Below, one piece after another: positions 53,868-62,682 of a DNA stretch of 64,000 nt. The notes beneath the pieces were generated by a model. The model saw only the letters and a program-made list of their open reading frames with translations, was not told where the DNA came from and ran no database searches. The DNA is from Skermanella rosea (GTDB taxonomy: Bacteria > Pseudomonadota > Alphaproteobacteria > Azospirillales > Azospirillaceae), in contig NZ_CP086111.1 of assembly GCF_016806835.2 (NCBI RefSeq), positions 3,220,001 through 3,284,000 of the forward strand, written 5' to 3'. The position numbers were made by a program, and so were the translations under genes. Positions within the stretch are counted from its first letter, which is position 1, and every line of letters starts with the position of its first letter.

Positions 53868-54653
53868 ATGGAAACAGGAGCCATCACGAGCTACATCGAC
53901 GTGGCCCAGGTCGTCCTGTACGCGTTCTGGATCTTCTTCGCCGGCCTGATCTATTACCTGCACCAGGAGGACAAGCGGGAAGGCTACCCGCTGGTGTCCG
54001 ACCGGTCGGAGCGGTCGCCCCGGGTGAAGGTCCAGGGCTACCCGCCGATCCCGGCTCCCAAGATCTTCACGATGCGCGACGGCTCGACCTATTCGGCGCC
54101 GCCGGGCAATCCGGACGAGCGCGAGATCGCCGCCCTCCCCTCGGGTCTGTGGCCGGGAGCGCCCCTGGTGCCGACCGGCAACCCGATGGTCGACGGCGTC
54201 GGCCCCGCGGCCTGGGCGATGCGCGAGGACAAGCCGGAACTGACGGCCGAGGACGAGAACCGCATCGTCCCGCTGCGGGTCGCCCCCGACTTCTTCATCC
54301 CGACCCGCGATCCCAACCCGATCGGCATGGAAGTGGTCGCGGCCGACGGCTACGTGGCCGGCGACGTGCGCGAGGCCTGGGTGGACCGGTCGGAGCCGGC
54401 GATCCACTACCTCGAGGTCGAGATCCCCTCCGCGACCGGGAGAAGGATCGTCCTGCTGCCCATGCGGTTCTGCCGGATCGATACCTGGAACCGCAAGGTC
54501 AAGGTCAAGTCAATCCTGTCCCACCAGTTCGCCGACGTGCCCGCGATCAGGAACCCGAACCAGATCACCAAGCTGGAGGAGGACAAGATCACGGCCTACT
54601 ACGCCAGCGGGCATCTCTACGCCACGCCCCAGCGCCAGGAGCCGCTGATATGA
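53868..54653 (+). CDS. puhA: Photosynthetic reaction centre H subunit PuhA (261 aa)
   Basis: The H subunit caps the cytoplasmic side of the reaction centre and shapes proton entry to QB. A single N-terminal helix (IDVAQVVLYAFWIFFAGLIYYLHQEDKREGYPL, about residues 8-32) is followed by the PRC-barrel domain (PFD-like core EDENRIVPLRVAPDFFIPTRDPNPIGMEVVAADG). The start at 53868 is preceded by GGAGG 7 bases upstream; a longer start 15 bases earlier has no such support. A 39-base gap after lhaA is the first non-overlapping junction since bchF and could hold a weak promoter. Confidence 0.97.
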   Translation: METGAITSYIDVAQVVLYAFWIFFAGLIYYLHQEDKREGYPLVSDRSERSPRVKVQGYPPIPAPKIFTMRDGSTYSAPPGNPDEREIAALPSGLWPGAPLVPTGNPMVDGVGPAAWAMREDKPELTAEDENRIVPLRVAPDFFIPTRDPNPIGMEVVAADGYVAGDVREAWVDRSEPAIHYLEVEIPSATGRRIVLLPMRFCRIDTWNRKVKVKSILSHQFADVPAIRNPNQITKLEEDKITAYYASGHLYATPQRQEPLI

Positions 54654-55339
54654 ACACGGAATACGACACCGAGCCGGTGCCGGGCCTGCCCGAACCGCTG
54701 CCGGCCGGGGAGAGGATGCTGTGGCAGGGCCGGCCGGACTGGAAGTCGCTGGCCCGCCGGGGGCTCCATGTCAACAAGCTGGCGGCCTACTTCGGCGTGC
54801 TGCTGGTCTGGCGCGGCGTGGTCCAGGTCCATGACGGTGCTGCTCCCCTGGATGCTGTTCTGTCCACGCTGGGCTTCGTGCCTTGGGCGGCCTGCGCGCT
54901 GGGGCTGGTGCTGCTGTTCGCCTGGGGATCGGCGCGCTCCACGATGTATACCGTGACCGACAGGCGGATCGTGATGCGGTTCGGCATCGCGCTGCCGATG
55001 GCGCTGAACATACCGTTCCGGCTGGTCGGCTCCGCCGGGCTGAAGGTCCATGCCGACGGCAGCGGCGACATCCCGCTGGCACTGACCGAGGGCAACCGGA
55101 TCGCCTGGCTCCTGCTGTGGCCGCACGCCCGCCCGTGGCGGGTCAGCCGTCCCGAGCCGATGCTGCGCGCGATCCCCGAGGCATCCCGCGTCGCCGGCAT
55201 CCTGGCCGACGCGCTGACCGCAGCGACCGCGGGCGCCCCCGCCGCCAACACGGCGGCCCCGCTTCCGGCCCCCCTTCCGACCGTCGCCCGGCGCCGCAAG
55301 GCCCAGCGGGTCGGCGCGCTGGGGAGTGCATCGACATGA
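54650..55339 (+). CDS. puhB: Photosynthetic complex assembly protein PuhB (229 aa)
   Basis: PuhB is a membrane protein needed for efficient reaction centre/LH1 assembly. GERMLWQGRPDWKSLARRGLHVNKLAAYFGVLLVWR begins a bPH2-like domain, and SARSTMYTVTDRRIVMRFGIALPMALNIPF is the conserved core. The Pro/Ala-rich C-terminus is likely disordered. It starts within the puhA stop (ATGA) and its stop overlaps puhC. Confidence 0.94.
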   Translation: MNTEYDTEPVPGLPEPLPAGERMLWQGRPDWKSLARRGLHVNKLAAYFGVLLVWRGVVQVHDGAAPLDAVLSTLGFVPWAACALGLVLLFAWGSARSTMYTVTDRRIVMRFGIALPMALNIPFRLVGSAGLKVHADGSGDIPLALTEGNRIAWLLLWPHARPWRVSRPEPMLRAIPEASRVAGILADALTAATAGAPAANTAAPLPAPLPTVARRRKAQRVGALGSAST

Positions 55340-55809
55340 GATCCCGGGGCATGGACACCGGCCCGGCCGATCCCGTCTTCCCGCGCGGGGCGCTGATCGG
55401 GGCCGCCGCCCTGCTCGCCTTCACCGTGTCGGCGGCGACCGTGGCGCGGGTGAGCGGGCTGGGAACCGTGCAGATGCCCGAGGCGGCCTCGGTCGAAAGC
55501 CGGCAGCTCCGCTTCGAGGACAGGACTGACGGTTCCATCGCCATCACCGACGCGCGGACCGGCCGGATCGCCGGCGTCGTGGAACCCGGCACCAACGGTT
55601 TCGTGCGCGGCGCGCTGCGCGGCCTCGCCCGCGAACGCAAGCGCCAGGGCGTCGGGATCGAGCCGCCCTTCGTGCTGACCCGCTGGGCCGACGGGCGCCT
55701 GTCCCTGGACGATCCCGCGACCGGCAGGGTGATCAACCTGGAAGCCTTCGGCCCGACCAACGCCGAGGCTTTCGCCACCATGATGAACACCGGAGGGAAC
55801 GGGCCATGA
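55336..55809 (+). CDS. puhC: Photosynthetic complex assembly protein PuhC (157 aa)
   Basis: PuhC is a bitopic membrane protein affecting LH1/reaction-centre organisation. One transmembrane helix ([21 protein letters not shown], about residues 19-39) is followed by a periplasmic domain with [20 protein letters not shown] and [18 protein letters not shown], typical of PuhC. It starts at the puhB stop (ATGA). The following small ORF starts within its stop. Confidence 0.92.
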   Translation: MRSRGMDTGPADPVFPRGALIGAAALLAFTVSAATVARVSGLGTVQMPEAASVESRQLRFEDRTDGSIAITDARTGRIAGVVEPGTNGFVRGALRGLARERKRQGVGIEPPFVLTRWADGRLSLDDPATGRVINLEAFGPTNAEAFATMMNTGGNGP

Positions 55810-56108
55810 CGATAGCCTGGAGCGGCAGTCCCCGCACCGTCGAGGTGCCCTGCACCGTCGATATCGAGATCACCCCCGACAGCGTCCACGCCTATGTGGA
55901 GTTGGACGGGATCGAGGTGGGTCCGGGCGACGAGGTGATCGTCCACGACGCGCCGGCCATGGTCCCATTCGGCACCCAGCATTTCTACTACCGCCGGGCC
56001 ACGGTGGTGCGCGCCGGCCCGATGGAACGCCTGCGCGCCCGGCTCGCGGGATATCTCGAACTGACCGAACTCTACGAAGTCGGATTTTCCGAAGGGAGGA
56101 CGCAATGA
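55806..56108 (+). CDS. Small photosynthesis-cluster protein of unknown function (100 aa)
   Basis: The ORF overlaps puhC (4 bases) and acsF (4 bases) and so is surely translated with them. Its core [38 protein letters not shown] looks like a small beta-rich domain, with a basic amphipathic C-terminal stretch ([22 protein letters not shown]). It has no signal peptide or membrane helix. In Rhodobacter the short puhD gene occupies a similar place, but at about 55 residues it is much shorter, so I do not transfer that name. The position between puhC and acsF suggests a role with the AcsF cyclase or complex assembly (inference). Confidence 0.85.
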   Translation: MTIAWSGSPRTVEVPCTVDIEITPDSVHAYVELDGIEVGPGDEVIVHDAPAMVPFGTQHFYYRRATVVRAGPMERLRARLAGYLELTELYEVGFSEGRTQ

Positions 56109-57169
56109 TCCCCATGGAAGGCGGCGGTGCGCCCAACACCAGCACGCGCATGGCCCAGGAAGACACGATGCTGAGCCCGCGCTTCTACACGACCGACTAC
56201 GAGGCGATGGACAAGCTGGACGTCGACGCCGTCCGCGCCGAGTGGGACACGGTCATGGCCGAGCTGCGCCGCGACGACAACAAGAAGCATTTCACCCGGA
56301 CGCCGGAGTTCACCAACAACCTCGACGAGATGCCGGAGGGGTTGCGGAAGGAGTTCGTCGATTTCCTGGTCAGCTCGCTGACGGCGGAGTTCTCCGGCTG
56401 CGTGCTCTACGCCGAGACCAAGAAGCGGGTGAAGAACCCGGACATCCAGGAACTGTTCGCCTTCATGGCCCGGGACGAATCCCGGCACGCCGGCTTCATC
56501 AACGACACGCTCAAGGATTTCGGCATCGGCGTGGACATGAGCTTCCTGACCAAGGCCAAGAAATACACCTACTTCAAGCCGAAGTTCATCTTCTACGCCA
56601 CGTACCTGTCGGAGAAGATCGGCTATGCCCGCTACATCACGATCTATCGCCAGCTGGAGCGCAACCCGGACCGGCGGTTCCACCCGATCTTCAAGTTCTT
56701 CGAGAAGTGGTGCAACGACGAGTTCCGCCACGGAGAGGCCTTCGCCCTGCTGATGCGGGCCAACCCGTCGCTGCTGAGCGGCGGCAACAAGCTGTGGATC
56801 AAGTTCTTCCTGCTGGCGGTCTTCGCGACGATGTTCGTCCGGGACCATATGCGGCCGGAATTCCACAAGGCCCTGGGCCTCGATCCGACCGAGTACGACT
56901 TCACGGTGTTCCGGATCACGACGGAGATTTCCAAGCAGGTCTTCCCGCTGACCCTGGACATCGACAATCCGAAGTTCCGCGCGGGATTGGAGCGGCTGAT
57001 CGAGATCTCGAACGCCCGCGCCGCTGCGGCGCGGCAGGGCGGCGTCGGCGGCAAGCTGAAGCGGGCGGCGCTGGGACTGGCGGGGGCGGCGACCTTCGCC
57101 CGGCTCTACATGCTGCCGGCCCGGTCGAACACGCTGCCGCGGGACATCCACCTGGCGCCGGCCTGGTAG
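56105..57169 (+). CDS. acsF: Aerobic Mg-protoporphyrin IX monomethyl ester cyclase AcsF (354 aa)
   Basis: AcsF is the di-iron oxygenase that forms ring E of bacteriochlorophyll using O2. The two ExxH iron motifs are E125-SR-H128 ([10 protein letters not shown]) and E206-FR-H209 ([11 protein letters not shown]). The N-terminal [10 protein letters not shown] and [32 protein letters not shown] are family landmarks. Its presence means that pigment can be made aerobically, as in aerobic anoxygenic phototrophs. The anaerobic cyclase BchE is not in the window. It starts within the stop of the 100-aa gene. Confidence 0.97.
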   Translation: MIPMEGGGAPNTSTRMAQEDTMLSPRFYTTDYEAMDKLDVDAVRAEWDTVMAELRRDDNKKHFTRTPEFTNNLDEMPEGLRKEFVDFLVSSLTAEFSGCVLYAETKKRVKNPDIQELFAFMARDESRHAGFINDTLKDFGIGVDMSFLTKAKKYTYFKPKFIFYATYLSEKIGYARYITIYRQLERNPDRRFHPIFKFFEKWCNDEFRHGEAFALLMRANPSLLSGGNKLWIKFFLLAVFATMFVRDHMRPEFHKALGLDPTEYDFTVFRITTEISKQVFPLTLDIDNPKFRAGLERLIEISNARAAAARQGGVGGKLKRAALGLAGAATFARLYMLPARSNTLPRDIHLAPAW

Positions 57170-57185
57170 AGCGGAGGCATCGCCC

Positions 57186-58004
57186 GTGTCCGAACATGCG
57201 CTTCCGGTGCTCTACACGCTGTTCCTGTGGTGGTTCAGCACGGGGCTGATCGTCTATCTAGACGGCCTGCACCCCCGGACCTTCCGCTGGAGTCTGGCGG
57301 GCGCCGGGGCGCTGGCGGTGCTGGCGCTGTACGGGCTGGCGGAGGGGCGGTCGGACACCAGCGTTTCCGGCGCCTTCATCGCTTTCACCTGCGCTCTGGC
57401 GGTCTGGGGCTGGAACGAGATCAGCTTCCTGATGGGGCTGGTCACGGGACCGCGCCGGATCGCGAGCCCGCCCGGGGCGACCGGCTGGCGGCACCTGCGG
57501 AACGCCATCGCCGTGGTGGCATACCACGAGGTCTCCATCGCGGCGTCGGCGGCCCTGATCGCGGCCCTGACCTGGGGCGGGGAGAACCAGGTCGGGCTTT
57601 GGACCTTCCTGCTGCTGTGGGTCCTGCGGCTGAGCGCCAAGCTCAACGTCTTCCTGGGCGTGCCGAACCTGGGCCAGGAGTTCCTGCCCGACCACCTGAA
57701 GTACCTGGCAACATATTTCCGCAAGCGGCCGATGAACGTCTTCTTCCCGGTGTCGGTGACGGGTGCGACCGTCGCCATGCTGCTGCTGATCCAGGCGGCG
57801 GGCGCGCCGGATGCCGACGGCTTCACCGCGGCGGGATTCACCTTCCTCGCGACCCTGATGGCGCTGGCGCTGCTGGAGCACTGGCTGCTCGTGCTGCCGC
57901 TGCCCGCGGCGGCGCTGTGGTCCTGGTACCTGTCGGCCCGCGAGAGCGGCGTCACCCTGCCATCTGCGATCACGACCCAGATTTCGACAAACCGGAGGCA
58001 ATGA
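57186..58004 (+). CDS. puhE: Putative photosynthetic complex assembly protein PuhE (272 aa)
   Basis: This polytopic inner-membrane protein has about seven helices. [27 protein letters not shown], then [25 protein letters not shown] and [31 protein letters not shown], define the PuhE family (photosynthetic complex assembly protein 2). The start is GTG at 57186 with GGAGG about 9 bases upstream. It ends in an ATGATG overlap with hemA. Confidence 0.93.
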   Translation: MSEHALPVLYTLFLWWFSTGLIVYLDGLHPRTFRWSLAGAGALAVLALYGLAEGRSDTSVSGAFIAFTCALAVWGWNEISFLMGLVTGPRRIASPPGATGWRHLRNAIAVVAYHEVSIAASAALIAALTWGGENQVGLWTFLLLWVLRLSAKLNVFLGVPNLGQEFLPDHLKYLATYFRKRPMNVFFPVSVTGATVAMLLLIQAAGAPDADGFTAAGFTFLATLMALALLEHWLLVLPLPAAALWSWYLSARESGVTLPSAITTQISTNRRQ

Positions 58005-59224
58005 TGAGTTTCGAATTCGAAGGCTATTTCCGCGACCAGCTCGACGGCCTCCGGGACGAGGGACGTTATCGTATCTTCGCCGAGCTGGAGCGGCGGGCCG
58101 GCGAGTTCCCCAAGGCGGCGCATTACGTCGACGGCGAGCGGGCCGGCACCGTGACCATCTGGTGCTCCAACGACTATCTCGGCATGGGCCAGCACCCCGC
58201 CGTGCTGTCCGCGATGCACGAGGCGATCGACCGCTGCGGGGCGGGTGCCGGCGGGACCCGCAACATCTCGGGCACGACCCATTACCACGTGCTGCTGGAG
58301 CGCGAGTTGGCCGACCTGCACGGCAAGGAGGCGGCGCTGCTGTTCACCTCGGGCTATGTCTCCAACTGGGCAGCGCTGGGCACACTGGCGTCGCGCATTC
58401 CCGACTGCGTCGTGCTGTCCGACGCCGGCAACCATGCCTCCATGATCGAGGGCATCCGGCACAGCCGCGCCGAGCGGCACATCTTCGCCCACAACGATCC
58501 GGACGACCTGGATCGCAGGCTGTCGGCCCTGGACCCTGACGTGCCGAAGCTGGTGGCGTTCGAATCCGTCTATTCCATGGACGGCGACGTCGCCCCGATC
58601 GCAGAACTGTGCGACGTGGCCGACGCCCACGGCGCCATGACCTACCTGGACGAGGTCCACGCGGTGGGGCTGTACGGGCCGCGTGGCGGCGGCATCGCGG
58701 AGCGCGAAGGCATCGCGCACCGGCTGACGGTGATCGAGGGAACGCTCGGCAAGGCCTTCGGCGTGGTCGGCGGCTACATCACCGCGTCGGCCTCGCTGTG
58801 CGACTTCGTCCGGAGCTTCTCCTCGGGCTTCATCTTCACCACGTCCCTGCCCCCGGCGGTGACTGCGGGAGCGCTCGCCAGCATCCGGCACCTGAAGGCC
58901 AGCGCCGCGGAGCGCCGGCGCCACCAGGACCGCGTAGCGACCGTGCGTCGGAAGCTGGACGCCGCCGGAATCCCGATGCTGGACAACCCGAGCCACATCG
59001 TGCCGGTGATGGTGCGCGACCCCGTCCTGTGCAAGCTGATCAGCGACATGCTGCTGGACCGGTACGGCATCTATGTCCAGCCGATCAACTACCCTACCGT
59101 GGCCCGCGGCACGGAGCGCCTGCGCATCACCCCCTCGCCGCTGCACACCGACGCCGACATCGACCACCTGGTCAATGCGCTGTCGGCGATCTGGGCGGAG
59201 ATCGGGTTGCGGCAGGCGGCTTGA
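58004..59224 (+). CDS. hemA: 5-aminolevulinate synthase (406 aa)
   Basis: This PLP enzyme condenses glycine and succinyl-CoA to 5-aminolevulinate, the first step of the alphaproteobacterial tetrapyrrole route. The N-terminal [18 protein letters not shown], the glycine-rich [38 protein letters not shown] and [13 protein letters not shown], with the PLP-binding Lys, are diagnostic. Two consecutive ATGs (58001 and 58004) are possible; 58004 gives the better spacing (5 bases) to GGAGG. It closes the bch-puh-acsF-puhE run, coupling precursor supply to pigment genes. A second housekeeping copy elsewhere is possible. Confidence 0.96.
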   Translation: MSFEFEGYFRDQLDGLRDEGRYRIFAELERRAGEFPKAAHYVDGERAGTVTIWCSNDYLGMGQHPAVLSAMHEAIDRCGAGAGGTRNISGTTHYHVLLERELADLHGKEAALLFTSGYVSNWAALGTLASRIPDCVVLSDAGNHASMIEGIRHSRAERHIFAHNDPDDLDRRLSALDPDVPKLVAFESVYSMDGDVAPIAELCDVADAHGAMTYLDEVHAVGLYGPRGGGIAEREGIAHRLTVIEGTLGKAFGVVGGYITASASLCDFVRSFSSGFIFTTSLPPAVTAGALASIRHLKASAAERRRHQDRVATVRRKLDAAGIPMLDNPSHIVPVMVRDPVLCKLISDMLLDRYGIYVQPINYPTVARGTERLRITPSPLHTDADIDHLVNALSAIWAEIGLRQAA

Positions 59225-59245
59225 GCGAGTGGTTTGGTGACGCTC

Positions 59246-59697
59246 AGGATCACGGATGAACACGGATATCCACGGATGGACACGGATTCTACAGAAGCAG
59301 ACGCTTGAACTCGAGTCTCGGTTTTCCAAAGTTGAACAGGAGACCTACTGGAGATTGCTGGCTTTCAAATAGTTCAATACTTGTGATGTGTGGGACTGGG
59401 TCAGCGCATCGACGGCCTTCAATTCGACGATCACGATGTTCTCGACGACAAGATCGGCGATGTAGAATCCGACCCTCTTTTCACGATAGTGAACGGGGAA
59501 AGATTGTTCCTTCGCGACCGACAAGCCGCGGAATTCCAGTTCGACGGCCAGGGCGTTCCTGTATACGGCTTCAAGAAAGCCGTGCCCCAGATTGTTTGAC
59601 ACGTCAAAAGCCCCAGCGATGATCTGTTCAGTCAGCCCGCTCGCGGCTGCATCGACTGTTCCCGCCATCCGTGCCTATCCCGTTCATCCGTGATCCT
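59246..59697. repeat. GxxExxY unit bracketed by 16-bp inverted repeats
   Basis: AGGATCACGGATGAAC at 59246-59261 is repeated as its exact complement at 59682-59697, just outside the GxxExxY gene. The left end also carries four ACGGAT words starting at 59252, 59262, 59272 and 59282, a strict 10-base period. No transposase is present. The unit of about 450 bases looks like a small passive cassette. Confidence 0.7.
59289..59668 (-). pseudogene. GxxExxY-family protein gene with C-terminal frameshift
   Basis: The first 107 codons (59668 down to 59345) encode a GxxExxY protein: LTEQIIAGAFDVSNNLGHGFLEAVYRNAL holds the GFLEAVY motif, and VGFYIADLVVENIVIVELKAVDAL holds the PD-(D/E)xK-like residues. 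After NYLKASNLQ the frame stops (59345-59347), but the -1 frame continues with VGLLFNFGKPRLEFKRLLL and a stop at 59289-59291, exactly the usual family C-terminus. One lost base near 59347-59348 therefore removed about 19 residues. The truncated protein may still fold, so some pipelines will call a 107-aa CDS. The family's function is unknown; the genes are often bracketed by repeats, as here. Confidence 0.82.
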
Positions 59698-59812
59698 TAA
59701 ACCTTCGCATCAGAAGATAGAACGGCTTTGTCCCAACTCTTATCAGTTGCACCCGCTAGCCGTCCTGCCGGATGCTCTCGGCCTCCGACGAACCGATGCG
59801 AGAGTGACCGTC

Positions 59813-61891
59813 ATGGCTGTTACCGATCCGCGCCCGACCCTCGACGCGCCCGACGACGACCCGTACCTGTGGCTCGAAGAGGTCGACGGCCCCCGCGCGG
59901 TCGAGTGGGTGGAAGCACGGAACGCCGAGATCCTGGGGCGGTTCGGCGATGCAGCGTTCGAGCGGGACCGCGACGCGCTGGCGGCGATCCTGGACCGGCC
60001 GGACAATATCCCGTTCGTCGCGCGGCGCGGCGACAGGCTGTTCAATTTTTGGAAGGATGCCGCGAACCCGCGCGGGCTCTGGCGGGCCACCAGCCTGGAG
60101 AGCTACCGGACCGAAAAGCCCGAGTGGGACGTGCTGCTCGACCTCGACGAACTGTCGGAAGCCGAGGGCGAGGACTGGGTGTGGGGCGCGCCGGTCACCC
60201 TGCCCGGCAGCCATGACCTGGCGATCCTCAGCCTGTCGCGGGGCGGCGGCGATGCGACGGTGCTGCGGGAGTTCGACCTGGCGACCCGGAGCTTCGTAGC
60301 CGGCGGCTTCCACCTGGACGAGGCCAAGAGCGGGGCCGCCTGGCTCGACCGGGACACGCTGCTGATCTTCTCCTCCCTGGGCGAGGGCATGGCGACCCGC
60401 TCCGGCTATGGCAGGACTGTGCGGCTGTGGCGGCGCGGCACCGATCCCCTCGCGGCGCCGGTGATCTTTGAGACGACCGAGGACCGCATGAGCGTCTGGG
60501 GCGACGTCGAACGCGACACCGGGACGGAAACCCTCTGGTTCACCGAGCAGGTCGATTTCTTTAACGCGACCCAATGGAAGGGCGACCGCGCCGGCGCGAA
60601 AACGCGGCTCGACCTGCCGACCGACGCCTGGATCCAGTGGCACCGCGGCTGGCTCGTGGTGAAGCCGAGGGTTCCCTGGGAGGTCGGCGGCGCGACCCAC
60701 GAGGCGGACAGCGTGCTTGCGATCCGGCTCAGTGACTTCCTCGGCGGCGGCAGGGAGTTCACGACCCTCTTCACCCCGGCGCCGCGCCGCTCGCTCCAGG
60801 GATATTTCATGCCCGCCGGGCGGCTGGTGCTGTCGATCCTGGACGACCTGCGCCCGGTATTCGAAGTGTGGACGCCCCCTGCCCCACCGGCTTCGGCCTC
60901 ATGGACCCACACGCGCATCACGGGGCTGCCCGATATGGGCGTCGCCAGCGTCTGGCCCCTGGACGTGGAGGAGGATGAGTCCAACGGCGACCTGCTGGCC
61001 AACGCCCAAGATCCGCTGACGCCGCAGTCCCTCTATCTCATCCGGCCGGACAAGGCGCCAGAGTTGCTGAAGCGGGCGCCGCGCGCGTTCGATCCGGCGG
61101 GACTGGTGGTGACCCGCCACGAGGCGGCGTCCGGCGACGGCACCCTGATCCCCTATTTCCAGGTCGGCCCGGCCGGCCAAACCGGGGAAGCGCCGGTTCA
61201 TCTCTACGGGTACGGCGGGTTCGCCATCTCCATGCTGCCGTCCTACAATTCCGCCATCGGCAAGCTGTGGCTGGAGCGCGGGGGCACCAGCGTGATCGCC
61301 TGCATCCGCGGCGGCGGGGAGTTCGGCACGGCCTGGCACGAGGCCGGCCGGCGCGAGGGCAAGCGGCTGTCCCACGACGACTTCGCGGCGGTCGCGCAAG
61401 ACCTGGTCCGGCGCGGCGTCACCCGGCCGGACCGCATCGCGGCGGAGGGCGGATCGAACGGCGGCATCCTGATCACCAACATGCTGACCCGCTACCCGGA
61501 GCGCTTCGGCGCCCTCTTCTGCACGATCCCGCTGATCGACATGCGGCGCTATTCGAAGCTGCTGGCCGGGGCGAGCTGGGTGGCCGAGTACGGCGACCCC
61601 GACGATCCGGCGGACTGGGAATTCCTCGGCCCCCTGTCGGCCTATCACACCGCCGAGCCGGGCAAGCCCTATCCGCCGATCCTGATCGCGACCAGCCGGC
61701 GCGACGACCGCGTCCACCCCGGCCACGCTCGCAAGATGGCGGCGAAGCTGCTGGCCATGGGCTACGACGCCCATTTCTACGAGCCGGCCGCCGGCGGCCA
61801 CGGCTACGGCAAGGACAACTCGGAACGGGCATCCTTCACGGCGCTGGGCTACCGTTTCCTGCGCGACGCGATCGGCTGGGACGCGGCGTGA
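59813..61891 (+). CDS. S9-family prolyl oligopeptidase (692 aa)
   Basis: This serine peptidase should cleave short peptides after proline or a related residue. The N-terminal family start DDPYLWLEEVDGPRAVEWVEARN is followed by a seven-bladed propeller region and a C-terminal alpha/beta hydrolase domain with the nucleophile Ser548 (AEGGSNGG), Asp631/Asp632 (RRDDRVHPGH) and His663 (GGHGYG). There is no signal peptide, so it is cytoplasmic. The start at 59813 is chosen because family homology begins there. The gene is unrelated to photosynthesis but sits between hemA and the puf operon. Confidence 0.92.
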   Translation: MAVTDPRPTLDAPDDDPYLWLEEVDGPRAVEWVEARNAEILGRFGDAAFERDRDALAAILDRPDNIPFVARRGDRLFNFWKDAANPRGLWRATSLESYRTEKPEWDVLLDLDELSEAEGEDWVWGAPVTLPGSHDLAILSLSRGGGDATVLREFDLATRSFVAGGFHLDEAKSGAAWLDRDTLLIFSSLGEGMATRSGYGRTVRLWRRGTDPLAAPVIFETTEDRMSVWGDVERDTGTETLWFTEQVDFFNATQWKGDRAGAKTRLDLPTDAWIQWHRGWLVVKPRVPWEVGGATHEADSVLAIRLSDFLGGGREFTTLFTPAPRRSLQGYFMPAGRLVLSILDDLRPVFEVWTPPAPPASASWTHTRITGLPDMGVASVWPLDVEEDESNGDLLANAQDPLTPQSLYLIRPDKAPELLKRAPRAFDPAGLVVTRHEAASGDGTLIPYFQVGPAGQTGEAPVHLYGYGGFAISMLPSYNSAIGKLWLERGGTSVIACIRGGGEFGTAWHEAGRREGKRLSHDDFAAVAQDLVRRGVTRPDRIAAEGGSNGGILITNMLTRYPERFGALFCTIPLIDMRRYSKLLAGASWVAEYGDPDDPADWEFLGPLSAYHTAEPGKPYPPILIATSRRDDRVHPGHARKMAAKLLAMGYDAHFYEPAAGGHGYGKDNSERASFTALGYRFLRDAIGWDAA

Positions 61892-61897
61892 CCGGAG

Positions 61898-61921
61898 GGC
61901 GACGGCGTATGCGCCGTTGCC
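61898..61921 (+). terminator. Hairpin after the S9 peptidase gene
   Basis: GGCGACGGCG (61898-61907) pairs with CGCCGTTGCC (61912-61921) with one G-T pair and a 4-base loop, 6 bases after the stop. There is no T-tract. Confidence 0.5.
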
Positions 61922-61978
61922 TTCTCCACGAACCCAATTTATCTTTATGGGAAGAGAAAATCTGCCTGGATTTCCGCA

Positions 61979-62233
61979 ATGCCGTTGAACATCAAGGATC
62001 CGAGTACCGAAAAGATCGTTCGTGAACTCGCTGCGGTCACGGGTGAAGCTGTGACTACCGCGGTGCGCAAAGCGGCCGAGGAACGGCTTCAACGCGTTCG
62101 AAACGACAGGTTCGGCAATAGACTGGCGGATGAGTTGATGGAGATCGGCGCACGCTGCAGCGCTCTGCCGGACCTCGATACGAGAAGTGCCGACGAGATC
62201 CTTGGCTATGATGAACACGGATTGCCGCGCTGA
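61979..62233 (+). CDS. vapB: VapB-type antitoxin (84 aa)
   Basis: MPLNIKDPSTEKIVRELAAVTGEAVTTAVRKAAEERLQRVR is the N-terminal domain of the Rv0623-like VapB family, and the C-terminal SADEILGYDEHGLPR is the usual toxin-binding tail. Its TGA overlaps the vapC ATG (TGATG). The roughly 60 bases in front are clearly more A/T-rich than neighbouring genes, fitting a promoter and a separately acquired module. Confidence 0.9.
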   Translation: MPLNIKDPSTEKIVRELAAVTGEAVTTAVRKAAEERLQRVRNDRFGNRLADELMEIGARCSALPDLDTRSADEILGYDEHGLPR

Positions 62234-62622
62234 TGGTCATCGACACGTCGGCCATCCTCGCCGTCCTCTTGGGAGAGCCCGAAGCCGCCCGAATATCGGA
62301 GGAAATCGGACTTGGAACGCCCAGGCTGTTGTCCGCGGCAAATCTCCTGGAAGCTTCGATGGTCATAGAGACCCGCAAAGGCGAGGCGGCGGGACGTGAA
62401 CTGGATCTCTTCCTCTACCGCGCCCGCATAGAAATCGTGCCTGTCGATCAAGAACAGGCTGAGATTGCCCGCATAGCGTGGCGCAGATATGGGAAAGGGC
62501 GTCATCCCGCCGGATTGAATTACGGTGATTGTTTCGCCTATGCTCTGGCCAAATCCCGGAATGCACCTTTGCTCTTCAAGGGGAACGACTTTGCAAAGAC
62601 GGATATCGGTCAGTTAAACTGA
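62233..62622 (+). CDS. vapC: VapC-type PIN-domain toxin (129 aa)
   Basis: This is a PIN-domain ribonuclease. MVIDTSAILAVLLGEPEA carries the first Asp (residue 4), LLSAANLLEASMVIE the Glu, and AGLNYGDCFAYALAKSRNAPLLFKGNDFAKTDI the last two Asp. It overlaps vapB in TGATG. Such toxins usually cut tRNA or rRNA. The module stands between the S9 peptidase and the convergent puf genes. A 9-bp inverted pair (TGATCGTGG at 62620-62628 and CCACGATCA at 62656-62664) follows the stop and may be the terminator. Confidence 0.92.
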   Translation: MVIDTSAILAVLLGEPEAARISEEIGLGTPRLLSAANLLEASMVIETRKGEAAGRELDLFLYRARIEIVPVDQEQAEIARIAWRRYGKGRHPAGLNYGDCFAYALAKSRNAPLLFKGNDFAKTDIGQLN

Positions 62623-62682
62623 TCGTGGGTCAGGTGAAGCCAGGTAGCACCCGAACCACGATCAATTCAGTCCGTCAGCCTT

